DNA from: Micromonospora sp. WMMD961
Lineage (GTDB): Bacteria; Actinomycetota; Actinomycetes; Mycobacteriales; Micromonosporaceae
DNA length: 64,000 nt
Reading direction: 5' to 3'
Assembly: GCF_029626145.1 (NCBI RefSeq)
Contig: NZ_JARUBJ010000002.1
Location: 6,644,501-6,708,500, forward strand
This document shows positions 43,913-52,347 of the stretch, one piece after another. The first letter of the stretch is position 1. Every line of letters starts with the position of its first letter. The position numbers and the translations under genes are program-made. The notes under the pieces are model-generated. The model saw only the letters and a program-made list of their open reading frames with translations, ran no database searches and had not been told where the DNA came from.

Positions 43913-45550
43913 ATGAGCGCCACGATGATCGTCAAGGACCTGGCCGCCGGGCACGGCGACCGCCCACTCTTCGCCGGGTTGGACCTGGTTGTCGCCCCCG
44001 GCGACGTGGTCGGCCTGGTCGGGCCGAACGGGGCCGGCAAGTCGACGCTGCTGCGTACCCTCGCCGGGTTGTTGCCGGTGGAGGCCGGCAGCGTCCGGCT
44101 CAGCCCGCCCACCGCGACCGTCGGGCACCTGCCGCAGGAGCCGGAACGGCGACCGGGTGAGACGGTGCGCGACTTCCTGGCCCGACGGACCGGGGTGACC
44201 GCCGCGCAGGCGGCGTTGGACGCGGCGACCGAGGCGCTGACCACCGGCGCGGCGGGTGCGGACGACGCGTACGGCGACGCGCTGGAGCGCTGGCTCGCCC
44301 TGGGCGGCGCGGACCTGGACGAACGCGCCGAGCAGGTGAGCGCGGACCTGGGGCTCGCGGTCGACCTGGACCACCCGACGACCGGGTTGTCCGGCGGCCA
44401 GGCGGCCCGCGCCGGGCTGGCGTCGCTGCTGCTCAGCCGGTACGACATCTTCCTGCTCGACGAGCCGACCAACGACCTGGACCTGGCCGGGTTGGAGCGA
44501 CTGGAGGAGTTCGTCACCGGGCTGCGCGCCGGCACGGTGCTGGTCAGCCACGACCGTGAGTTCCTGACTCGCACGGTGACCCGGGTGCTGGAGTTGGACC
44601 TGCCGCAGCAGCAGGTCAACCACTACGGCGGTGGCTACGCGGCCTACCTGGAGGAGCGCGAGGTGGCGCGCCGGCACGCCCGCGCGGACTTCGAGGAGTA
44701 CGCCGACACGAAGGCCGGCCTGGAGGCCCGCGCCCGCACCCAGCGTGGCTGGATGGAGAAGGGCGTGAAGAACGCCCGCCGGAAGGCCACCGACAACGAC
44801 AAGATCGGCCGCAAGTTCCGGAGCGAGGCGAGCGAGAAGCAGGCCGGCAAGGTCAAGCAGACCGAGCGGCTGATCGAACGGCTCGACGTGGTCGAGGAGC
44901 CTCGCAAGGAGTGGGAGCTGCGGATGGAGATCGCCGCCGCGCCCCGCGCCGGCGCCGTCGTGGCCACGCTGCGCGGAGCTGTGGTACGCCGAGGCGGGTT
45001 CACCCTCGGCCCGGTCGACCTCCAGATCGACTGGGCGGACCGGGTCGCGGTGACCGGGGCGAACGGCTCCGGCAAGTCCACCCTGCTGGCCGCCCTGCTC
45101 GGCCGGCTGCCGCTGGACGAGGGCACCGCCTCGCTCGGCCCTGGGGTGGTGGTGGGCGAGGTGGACCAGGCCCGAGGGCTGTTCCTCGGCGACGCGCCAC
45201 TGATCGACGCGTTCCACGCGGCCGTACCCCACCTGTCGCCCGCCGACGCGCGGACCCTGCTGGCGAAGTTCGGGCTGCGCGCGGCGCACGTGCCCCGACC
45301 GGCGGCCACCCTCTCGCCCGGCGAGCGGACCCGGGCGGCGTTGGCCCTGCTCCAGGGCCGTGGGGTCAACCTGCTGGTGCTCGACGAACCCACCAACCAC
45401 CTGGACCTGCCCGCCATCGAACAGCTCGAATCGGCACTGGCCAGCTACCCCGGAACGCTGCTGCTGGTCACCCACGACCGGCGGATGCTGGCCGCCATCG
45501 AGACCAACCGGCGACTGCGGGTCGATGCCGGGCGGATCGCCGAGGATTGA
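43913..45550 (+). CDS. ABC-F family ATPase
   Basis: A 545-residue protein with two ABC domains and no membrane helices. First: GPNGAGKSTLL near residue 38, LSGGQAARAGLASLLL, DEPTNDLDL. Second: GANGSGKSTLL near 378, LSPGERTRAALALL, DEPTNHLDLPA. The Lys/Arg-rich linker (about 240-320) is the ABC-F P-site tRNA interaction motif region. Such proteins act on the ribosome as translation factors or antibiotic-protection proteins; which applies here is not readable from the sequence. Confidence 0.93.
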   Translation: MSATMIVKDLAAGHGDRPLFAGLDLVVAPGDVVGLVGPNGAGKSTLLRTLAGLLPVEAGSVRLSPPTATVGHLPQEPERRPGETVRDFLARRTGVTAAQAALDAATEALTTGAAGADDAYGDALERWLALGGADLDERAEQVSADLGLAVDLDHPTTGLSGGQAARAGLASLLLSRYDIFLLDEPTNDLDLAGLERLEEFVTGLRAGTVLVSHDREFLTRTVTRVLELDLPQQQVNHYGGGYAAYLEEREVARRHARADFEEYADTKAGLEARARTQRGWMEKGVKNARRKATDNDKIGRKFRSEASEKQAGKVKQTERLIERLDVVEEPRKEWELRMEIAAAPRAGAVVATLRGAVVRRGGFTLGPVDLQIDWADRVAVTGANGSGKSTLLAALLGRLPLDEGTASLGPGVVVGEVDQARGLFLGDAPLIDAFHAAVPHLSPADARTLLAKFGLRAAHVPRPAATLSPGERTRAALALLQGRGVNLLVLDEPTNHLDLPAIEQLESALASYPGTLLLVTHDRRMLAAIETNRRLRVDAGRIAED

Positions 45551-45588
45551 TCCGTGCCCGCGGGCCTGCGCGGGGTGAGAATGACGCC

Positions 45589-45897
45589 ATGCTCAAGTGG
45601 GAGTACGCCCTGCTGGTCCGCCGCCGCCAGGCGGCGACCAACGACCTCGGCTGGGAGGTCGTGTTCGTCTGGTACGGCCCGGACGGCTCGATGGTCGACG
45701 TGACGCCCTACGGCGACACCTCGCTGGCCCACCTGAACCGTGCTGGTGACCAGGGCTGGGAGCTGGTCGCGATGAGCGAGGACCCGTCCCTGCCCGGCAA
45801 CCACGAGCTGCACCGCTACCACCTCAAACGGCCCAAGCCGGCCGACCCGCCGCCCCGCCAGCGAATGCGTGGGGGCCGCCGTAGCCTCTCCGGCTGA
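45589..45897 (+). CDS. DUF4177-like small protein
   Basis: A 102-residue protein starting at ATG 45589. MLKWEYALLV at the front and LNRAGDQGWELVAMSED near residue 50 follow the DUF4177 pattern of a short beta-alpha-beta protein. The last ~25 residues are Arg/Pro-rich, and their DNA resembles the first, degenerate unit of the tandem repeat that follows, so the tail may be repeat-derived. Function unknown. Confidence 0.8.
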   Translation: MLKWEYALLVRRRQAATNDLGWEVVFVWYGPDGSMVDVTPYGDTSLAHLNRAGDQGWELVAMSEDPSLPGNHELHRYHLKRPKPADPPPRQRMRGGRRSLSG

Positions 45898-45910
45898 CGC
45901 GCCGCCGCCG

Positions 45911-46092
45911 GGCCCCGGCATGTCCTGTGCGCGGCCGCACCCTCTCGGGCTGACCGGCGCCGCCGGGCCCCGGCATGTCCTGCGCGCGGCCGCACCCTCT
46001 CGGGCTGACCGGCGCCGCCGGGCCCCGGCATGTCCTGCGCGCGGCCGCACCCTCTCGGGCTGACCGGCGCCGCCGGGCCCCGGCATGTCCTG
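45911..46092 (+). repeat. 55-bp tandem repeat, three full units and a partial fourth
   Basis: Units begin GGCCCCGGCATGTCCTG at 45911, 45966, 46021 and 46076. The first three units are identical apart from one base in unit 1 (T for C after TGTCCTG). A degenerate unit overlaps the end of the preceding gene. With the palindrome that follows, it fills most of the gene-free stretch 45898-46291. Confidence 0.95.
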
Positions 46093-46099
46093 ATGAGCG

Positions 46100-46137
46100 T
46101 GATTCCGCTGTGGCATCTAGATGCCACAGCGGAATCA
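46100..46137. repeat. Perfect 38-bp palindrome
   Basis: The left half is TGATTCCGCTGTGGCATCT and the right half is its exact reverse complement, with no loop and TCTAGA at the centre. It starts eight bases after the tandem repeat ends. Confidence 0.95.
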
Positions 46138-46291
46138 GCCTCGTTCCAGTCCCCTGGCCCGGCGGGACCGGTTGGCGCCCGGCCGCCGCCCACCTTGACA
46201 GCGACCTGCCCGGGACGGCGCGACGGGTCGATCCGGAGATCGGGGCATACCGGGCGCGAATGCGGGTATCGCGCGGCGGGAGGTGGCCCGA

Positions 46292-47017
46292 ATGGTCGCT
46301 TTGGCACAGACTCCGCCCTCGGCCGACCGGCTGCGGGCGATCGACGACTTCCTCGCCCAGGCGTGGGCGGACCAGGTCCGGCACGACGACCGGCTGCGGG
46401 GCCTGACGGTGGAGGTACGGTTCGACCGGGGGGTGGCCCACCTCACCGGGGACGTCGCCGAACCCGGCGAGTTACGGCTGGTACGGGACCTGGTGGGGCG
46501 GCTGGCCGGCGTCTACGGCGTCTGGTGCCGGGTCGGCGTCGGCGGGCGGGCACCGGTGGTGGTGGACCTCGGTTGCGGGCCGACCAAGCAGTGGTCGAGC
46601 AACCTGGGTCTGGACATCTATCCCGCGCCGGGGGTGAACGCGGTCGCGGACCTGTCCGGCTCGTTGCCGCTCGCCGACAACTCGGTGGACGTCCTCTTCG
46701 CGGTGCACATCCTGGAGCACCTCATCGACTTCCTGCCGCTGACGGACGAGTGCCACCGGGTGTTGCGTCCCGGCGGCGTCCTGCACGTGATGAGCCCCTG
46801 GTGGGGGCACGTCAACGCGGTGGCCGACCCGACCCACGTCCGGTTGATGGACGTGCAGACGTTCAAGGGGATCTGCCAGGGCCGGCCGCCGGGCACCCCG
46901 CGGTGGTACCCACTGCACGCGGGCTGCGACGGGGCTTCCATCTTCGCTGACCTGACCCCGTTACCTCCGGACGCGGACCTCGCACCCAAACCCCACCTGG
47001 CCCGCTTCTTCGACTAG
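46292..47017 (+). CDS. BON-like domain fused to a SAM-dependent methyltransferase
   Basis: A 241-residue protein. Residues ~10-85 resemble a BON domain (LTVEVRFDRGVAHLTGDVAEPGELRLVRDLV). From residue ~88 a class I methyltransferase follows, with VVDLGCGPTKQW, LGLDIYPAPGV, LPLADNSVDVLFAVHILEHL and CHRVLRPGGVLHVMSPWW. ATG 46292 has GGGAGG eight bases upstream. The combination is uncommon; BON domains usually bind membranes or ligands. The 3' end overlaps the convergent LacI gene by four bases. Confidence 0.8.
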   Translation: MVALAQTPPSADRLRAIDDFLAQAWADQVRHDDRLRGLTVEVRFDRGVAHLTGDVAEPGELRLVRDLVGRLAGVYGVWCRVGVGGRAPVVVDLGCGPTKQWSSNLGLDIYPAPGVNAVADLSGSLPLADNSVDVLFAVHILEHLIDFLPLTDECHRVLRPGGVLHVMSPWWGHVNAVADPTHVRLMDVQTFKGICQGRPPGTPRWYPLHAGCDGASIFADLTPLPPDADLAPKPHLARFFD

Positions 47018-48021
47018 GGGGTCCTGGTGGACTCGCGCAGTTCCAGGCGGTAGGGAGCGCGGAGTTCCTTCGCGGGGGCGGCCGGGTCGCCGTCCAGGCG
47101 GTCGGCCAGGAGTTCGACCGCCAGGTGGGCGATCCGCTCCTTGTCCGGCGCGACCGTGCTCAGGGTGGGAATGGAGAACCGGCCGTCCTCGATGTCGTCG
47201 AAGCCGACCACCGCCACGTCCTCGGGCACCCGCAGCCCGGCCTCGTGCAGTGCGCGCAGGGCACCGAGTGCGAGCGTGTCGTTGAAGCAGAAGACAGCGT
47301 CGGGGCGTACCCCGGAATCGAGCAGGCCCCGCATCGCGGCCGCACCGTCGGCGCGGTGCCAGGCCGGCGCGGGCGCCACCAGGGCCTCGTCGTAGGCGAG
47401 CCCGGCGGCGCGCAGCGCGTCGGCGTAGCCGGCCAGGCGCAGTCGTGCGCTGGCGCCCCCGTCGGTGCGCTGGGAGCCGATGGCCGCGATCCGGCGGTGG
47501 CCGAGTGTGATCAGGTGGTGGGTGATCTCCCGGGCCGCGGTCACGTTGTCGATCACCACGCGATCGGCCGGGCCGTGCTCGACCCGCTCGCCGAGCAGCA
47601 CCGTCGGCGTGCCTTCCAGGCCGGCCAGGTCCTCCGCGGTGAACGCCAACGGGCTGACGATGAGCCCGTCGACCAGGTGGTCGGTGATGCCGGAGGCAAT
47701 CACCCGTTCCTGCTCGCGCCGACCGCCGGTCTGGTCGATGAGCACCGTCCAGCCGTACGCGGCGGCGGCGGTGACCACGTGGCGGGCCAGCTCGGCGAAG
47801 TACGGGATGTCCAGTTCCGGAACTGCCAACGCGATCACGCCGGTGCGGCCCTTGCGCAGGTGACGCGCGGAGAGGTTGGGCCGGTAGTTGAGTTCGGCGA
47901 TCGCCTCTTCGACCCGGGCCCGGGTGACCGGCCGGACGTGCACGTGGCCGTTGACGACGTTGGAGACGGTCTTCACCGACACCCCGGCGCGCTCGGCCAC
48001 GTCCTTGAGCCTGTGCCGCAC
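47014..48021 (-). CDS. LacI family transcriptional regulator
   Basis: A 335-residue repressor: N-terminal helix-turn-helix and hinge (RLKDVAERAGVSVKTVSNVVNG; LNYRPNLSARHLR), then a periplasmic-binding-like sugar-sensor domain with FCFNDTLALGALRAL and VAVVGFDDIEDGRF. GTG 48021 has GGGAGG seven bases upstream. The effector is probably a sugar. No sugar operon adjoins it here; the nearest carbohydrate-related gene is GHL10 two genes away, so its target may lie elsewhere. Confidence 0.93.
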   Translation of the reverse strand: MRHRLKDVAERAGVSVKTVSNVVNGHVHVRPVTRARVEEAIAELNYRPNLSARHLRKGRTGVIALAVPELDIPYFAELARHVVTAAAAYGWTVLIDQTGGRREQERVIASGITDHLVDGLIVSPLAFTAEDLAGLEGTPTVLLGERVEHGPADRVVIDNVTAAREITHHLITLGHRRIAAIGSQRTDGGASARLRLAGYADALRAAGLAYDEALVAPAPAWHRADGAAAMRGLLDSGVRPDAVFCFNDTLALGALRALHEAGLRVPEDVAVVGFDDIEDGRFSIPTLSTVAPDKERIAHLAVELLADRLDGDPAAPAKELRAPYRLELRESTRTP

Positions 48022-48095
48022 TTCGCAACCTCCCCGATGTGACCCAGCGCACCGTACCGTGGCTGCCCGGTCGCAACGGTGCCCGTGAACGGCGC

Positions 48096-48133
48096 GCGGA
48101 AAGGGCCCCCGCCTCGGCGGGGGCCCTTTCCGC
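48096..48133 (-). terminator. Very strong hairpin after the permease gene
   Basis: Seventeen-base perfect arms, GCGGAAAGGGCCCCCGC and its complement, enclose a four-base loop. It lies 10 bases past the permease stop and also upstream of the LacI gene. Confidence 0.85.
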
Positions 48134-48143
48134 GCAGGTCGGG

Positions 48144-49640
48144 TCAGGCGCTCGGTTCGCGCGGCTGCGGGGCGACAGCCGGCTCGTGGCGGGCCAGCCG
48201 GTTGCGGCGGTAGCCGTAACCGACGTAGATGAGCGCGCCGAGCAGCATCCAGGCCAGGAACCGCAGCCAGGTCTCCACCGACAGGTTCAGCATCAGGTAG
48301 AGGCAGGCCAGCGCGGAGACGATCGGCAGCACCGGGGAGAACGGCACCCGGAACGGCCGCTCCAGGTCCGGGCGCTTGCGGCGCAGGATCGGCACCGCGA
48401 CCGACACCAGCACGAACGCGCAGAGCGCGCCGATGCTGACCAGGTCGGCCAGGGCGGACAGCGGCAGGAAACCGGCCAGCAGCGCGACCGCCACCGTCAT
48501 GATCGCCGAGATCCGGTACGGGGTGCCCCAGCGCGGGTGCACCTTCGCGATCGAGGGCGGGATCAGGCCGTCCCGGGCGATGGCGAAGCCGATCCGGCCC
48601 ATGGCCACCAGGTCGACCAGGATGACGCTGGTCAGGCCGGCGACCGCGGCGATGGAGACCAGCACGGCGGCCCAGCCCGCGCCGACCGACTCGAAGGCCG
48701 ACGCGATCGGTGCGCCCCGGTCGATCTCGGTGTACGGCACCATCCCGACCACCACCAGCGAGACGCCGATGTACAGCACGGTGGAGATCAGCAGCGTGCC
48801 GAGCAGACCCAGGGTGAGGTCCCGCTTGGGCTTGCGCGTCTCCTCACCCAAATTCGCCACGGCCTCGAAGCCGGTGTACGCGAAGAAGACCACGGCGGCG
48901 GCGCTGAGCACTCCGACGAAGCCGAAGACGGACGGTTCCAGCCCGAAGAGCGCCTGGGTGACCGGCTGCTTGATGCCGTCGTCGCCGCTACCGGCCGGCT
49001 CGGCCGGCGGGATGAACGGGGTGAGGTTGGCGGCCCTGACGAAGAACAGGCCGGCCACCACCACGAAGACACAGATGGACACCTTGACCAGCACCAGCAG
49101 GTTGGTGATCCGGGCGGACTCGCGGATGCCGACGATCGCGACGACGCCGAGGATCAGCACGATGGCGATCGCGCCGAGGTTGACAGTGCTGCCCTCCTCG
49201 CCGAACCAGCGGGTCGGCAGGTCGAGCAGTTCGGCGAGGTAGCCGGACCAGCCTCGGGCCACCACCGCGGCGCCGAGCGCGAACTCCAGCAGCAGGTCCC
49301 AGCCGATGATCCAGGCGACGATCTCGCCCATAGTGGCGTACGCGTAGGTGTAGGCGCTGCCCGCGGTCGGCACGCTGGACGCCAGCTCGGCGTAGCAGAG
49401 CGCGGCGAGCAGGGCCACCACGCCGGCGATGGCGAAGGAGATCACCACGCCCGGACCGGCGCTGTCCCGGGCCTCGATGCCGGTGAGCGTGAAGATCCCG
49501 GTGCCGATCACGATGCCGATGCCGAAGCCGGTGAGGTCGAGCGCCCCGAGGCGCCTCTTCAGCCCGAGCCCGCCTTCGGAGCCGTCCGCCTCACTCTGGG
49601 CTATCACGTCCTTGATCGGTTTTGTTCGCAGCACGGACAC
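48144..49640 (-). CDS. APC superfamily amino acid permease (cationic amino acid transporter type)
   Basis: A 498-residue membrane protein with about 12-13 helices. GFGIGIVIGTGIFTLTGIEA near residue 37 and FFAYTGFEAVANLGEE near 250 are signatures of the APC/CAT group (YfnA/RocE-like). The N-terminal MSVLRTKPIKDVI is a typical CAT opening. GTG 49640 is the start. The substrate is probably a basic or neutral amino acid; exact specificity is unknown. Confidence 0.92.
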   Translation of the reverse strand: MSVLRTKPIKDVIAQSEADGSEGGLGLKRRLGALDLTGFGIGIVIGTGIFTLTGIEARDSAGPGVVISFAIAGVVALLAALCYAELASSVPTAGSAYTYAYATMGEIVAWIIGWDLLLEFALGAAVVARGWSGYLAELLDLPTRWFGEEGSTVNLGAIAIVLILGVVAIVGIRESARITNLLVLVKVSICVFVVVAGLFFVRAANLTPFIPPAEPAGSGDDGIKQPVTQALFGLEPSVFGFVGVLSAAAVVFFAYTGFEAVANLGEETRKPKRDLTLGLLGTLLISTVLYIGVSLVVVGMVPYTEIDRGAPIASAFESVGAGWAAVLVSIAAVAGLTSVILVDLVAMGRIGFAIARDGLIPPSIAKVHPRWGTPYRISAIMTVAVALLAGFLPLSALADLVSIGALCAFVLVSVAVPILRRKRPDLERPFRVPFSPVLPIVSALACLYLMLNLSVETWLRFLAWMLLGALIYVGYGYRRNRLARHEPAVAPQPREPSA

Positions 49641-49841
49641 GCGGTCACCCCTTCCACCGTGCGACCACCTGGTGGCGGCCGGTGACCGGCGTTGCTACCC
49701 AGCGGCGGGAATGGTCAACCACGAACCCTTGCGGTTCGCACCCGAGTGTGAAAATTTCCTACCAGCGGCAGATAGTCGTCGGCGAATCTTGCCGAAGCCG
49801 CGCGCTGATCACACGGGAGCCCCACCGAAGGGACACACCGC

Positions 49842-51494
49842 ATGAAGGCAACTCGACTCGGAGCCGCCGGGCTCGTCACCGCCCTGCTCGGCACCCTCGT
49901 CGCCGCCACCCCCGCGACCGCGACACCCCGCACCACCAGCACCACCACCTGCACCACCGACCCGGCCACGCCGAAGCGGCAGTTCAGAGCCATGTGGATC
50001 TCGTCTGTGGTCAACATCGACTGGCCCAGCAAGGCGTCCCAGACCAGCCCCGACCGGGTCGCCGCCCAGCAGGCCGAATACCGCGAGCTGCTCGACCTCG
50101 CCGAGCGGCTGCACCACAACGCCGTCGTGGTGCAGGTCCGGCCCACCGCCGACGCGCTCTGGCCCTCGCCGCACGAGCCCTGGTCGGAGTACCTGACCGG
50201 CGTCCGCGGGCAGGACCCGGGGTGGGACCCGCTGACCTTCCTCGTCGACGAGGCGCACCGACGCAACCTGGAGTTCCACGCCTGGTTCAACCCGTACCGC
50301 GTCTCCATGCCAGCACCCGGCGGGGCCGGCGCGGACCTCAGCCTGCTCGCCCCCGGCCACCCGGCCCGGCAGCACCCCGACTGGACCTTCGCCTACCCAC
50401 CGGCCGGCGTCGCCGGCAGCCGGCTCTACTACAACCCCGGCATTCCCGAGGTACGCGAGTTCGTGCAGACCGCGATGATGGACGCGGTCAGCCGGTACGA
50501 CGTCGACGGCGTGCACTTCGACGACTACTTCTACCCCTACCCCAGCGGCACCTACCAGGTGCCCGACGATGCCGCCTTCGCCGCCTACAACCGGGGCTTC
50601 ACCGACCGTGCGGACTGGCGGCGGGACAACATCAACCTGTTGATCCAGGAGATGAACGGCAAGATCAAGGCGGCGAAGCCGTGGGTGAAGTTCGGGGTCA
50701 GCCCGTTCGGCATCTGGCGCAACAAGACTGCCGACCCGCTCGGCTCGGACACCACCGGCAGCCAGTCGTACGACATCATCTCCGCCGACACCCGCAAGTG
50801 GATCAAGCAGGAGTGGATCGACTACGTGGTGCCACAGCTCTACTGGTACATCGGCCAGTACCCGGCCGCCGACTACGCCCGGCTCGTGCCGTGGTGGGCC
50901 GAGACGGTGCGCGGCACCCGGGTGCAGCTCTACATCGGTCAGGCCGACTACAAGAGCGGCGATCCGGCGTACGGCCCATACTGGCAGAACCCCCGTGAGC
51001 TGTCCGACCATCTGACGCTCAACCGGTCGTACCCGGAGGTGCAGGGCAACGTGCACTTCTCCGCCGTCCAGGTGCGGGCCAACCGGCTCGGCGCGACCGA
51101 CATCTACGCCGCCGAGCACTACTCCCGCCCGGCGCTGGTGCCGGCCATGCCACACCTGCCGGCGAGGCCGTTGCTCTTCCCGGTGGTCACCAAGGCCGCC
51201 CGGCAGGCCGACGGGGTCCGGCTGACCTGGCGGCAGCCGGCCGACGGGGTCGGGCCCCTCGGCACCGCCACCTCGTACGCGATCTACCGGTTCGACGGCA
51301 CCACGCTGCCGGGTCGGTGCGGCACGGCGGACGCGGCGCACCTGGTCGACACCGTCCGGGCCGCACCCGGCGGCGCCCAGTCCTGGGTGGACACCTCGGC
51401 CGAACCTGGTCGGCGCTACACCTACCAGCTGACCGCGTTGGACCGTTCGGCGAACGAGAGCCCGGCGAGTCCGCCGGCCTTCGTCCTGCGCTGA
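49842..51494 (+). CDS. Secreted GHL10-type glycoside hydrolase-like protein
   Basis: A 550-residue exported protein (signal peptide to about residue 28, ATA). FRAMWISSVVNIDWPS opens the GHL10 (DUF187) TIM barrel; LHHNAVVVQVRPTADALWPS, LEFHAWFNPYRVSMP and YDVDGVHFDDYFYPYP follow in order and contain the conserved Asp/His positions. The last ~100 residues form a fibronectin III-like domain. Members cleave or bind cell-envelope polysaccharides; the precise substrate is unknown. GAAGGGA precedes ATG 49842. The 201 bases upstream show nothing else notable. Confidence 0.92.
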   Translation: MKATRLGAAGLVTALLGTLVAATPATATPRTTSTTTCTTDPATPKRQFRAMWISSVVNIDWPSKASQTSPDRVAAQQAEYRELLDLAERLHHNAVVVQVRPTADALWPSPHEPWSEYLTGVRGQDPGWDPLTFLVDEAHRRNLEFHAWFNPYRVSMPAPGGAGADLSLLAPGHPARQHPDWTFAYPPAGVAGSRLYYNPGIPEVREFVQTAMMDAVSRYDVDGVHFDDYFYPYPSGTYQVPDDAAFAAYNRGFTDRADWRRDNINLLIQEMNGKIKAAKPWVKFGVSPFGIWRNKTADPLGSDTTGSQSYDIISADTRKWIKQEWIDYVVPQLYWYIGQYPAADYARLVPWWAETVRGTRVQLYIGQADYKSGDPAYGPYWQNPRELSDHLTLNRSYPEVQGNVHFSAVQVRANRLGATDIYAAEHYSRPALVPAMPHLPARPLLFPVVTKAARQADGVRLTWRQPADGVGPLGTATSYAIYRFDGTTLPGRCGTADAAHLVDTVRAAPGGAQSWVDTSAEPGRRYTYQLTALDRSANESPASPPAFVLR

Positions 51495-51513
51495 GCCGTC
51501 CGCTCCACCGAAC

Positions 51514-51540
51514 GCCCCGGGTGCCCCACGCACCCGGGGC
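51514..51540 (+). terminator. Hairpin after the GHL10 gene
   Basis: Arms GCCCCGGGTG and CACCCGGGGC pair perfectly with a seven-base loop, 20 bases after the stop, and are followed by ATTCGTCTGTTT. Confidence 0.8.
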
Positions 51541-51676
51541 ATTCGTCTGTTTCAACGTATGTCATCAATAGTTGGCGGGGCGCATACCGCCTAGTTGATC
51601 AGTTGATCGACACTGATCGACATCCGGTGACCCGCCGGTAACTTCCGTCCCAGCCGCTCACCCGCGGAGGTAACCC

Positions 51677-52210
51677 GTGCCCCGACGTCTCGCCACCCTG
51701 CTCGCCTCGGGCGCTCTCGCGCTGCTCGCCACCCTCACCGTCGCCTCCCCCGCCGCCGCCGTCACCCCCGCACAGAAGCTGTCCGTGCTGTCCAGTTGGA
51801 CGCAGACCAGCGCGTCCAGCTACAACTCCTGGAACAGCGCCCGGGTCAACCGGGCCCCCTGGGCCGAGTACAACTTCAACTGGTCCACCGACTACTGCTC
51901 GTCCAGCCCGGACAACCCGCTCGGGTTCACCTTCAACCTGGGCTGCTACCGGCACGACTTCGGCTACCGCAACTACAAGGCCGTCGGCCAGTTCCCGGCC
52001 AACAAGTCCCGCCTGGACAGCGCCTTCTACGAGGACCTCAAGCGGGTCTGCACCACGTACAACACAATCGTCCGTCCGGCCTGCTACAGCCTGGCCTGGA
52101 CCTACTACCAGGCGGTCAGCATCTTCGGATCGGTAGCGGCCGTCCAGCAGGCCGACATCGACCGCGCCGCCCGGATGAAGGCCGAAGCCGAAGCCGCCGC
52201 CCGCGCCTAA
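51677..52210 (+). CDS. Secreted prokaryotic phospholipase A2
   Basis: A 177-residue protein with a signal peptide (to about residue 28). The catalytic block DYCSSSPDNPLGFTFNLGCYRHDFGYRNYK carries the His-Asp pair and the Cys bridge of bacterial/fungal secreted phospholipase A2 (Streptomyces violaceoruber type), and RVCTTYNTIVRPAC supplies a further bridge. It should hydrolyse sn-2 acyl chains outside the cell with calcium. GTG 51677 has GGAGG six bases upstream. A C-terminal Ala/Glu helix extends beyond the usual end. Confidence 0.93.
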   Translation: MPRRLATLLASGALALLATLTVASPAAAVTPAQKLSVLSSWTQTSASSYNSWNSARVNRAPWAEYNFNWSTDYCSSSPDNPLGFTFNLGCYRHDFGYRNYKAVGQFPANKSRLDSAFYEDLKRVCTTYNTIVRPACYSLAWTYYQAVSIFGSVAAVQQADIDRAARMKAEAEAAARA

Positions 52211-52248
52211 CCCCCACCCCCAACCCCCACCCCCACCTCGGACCTGTT

Positions 52249-52303
52249 GATCATGAAGTTATTGCTGCGACACGCCGCGCAGGCGGGCAATAACTTCATG
52301 ATC
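52249..52303. repeat. Palindromic interspersed repeat, copy 3
   Basis: Perfect 16-base arms GATCATGAAGTTATTG and CAATAACTTCATGATC flank CGACACGCCGCG. It lies between the convergent ends of the phospholipase and the cyclase-type regulator, the same setting as copy 1. Confidence 0.92.
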
Positions 52304-52347
52304 GACGGCCGAGGGCGGGGCCGGCAGGGCCCCGGGGGGCGTGGAGG

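Noticed and set aside
45911..46092. Possible CRISPR array
   Set aside because: The 55-base units are directly adjacent with no unique spacers and no cas genes nearby.
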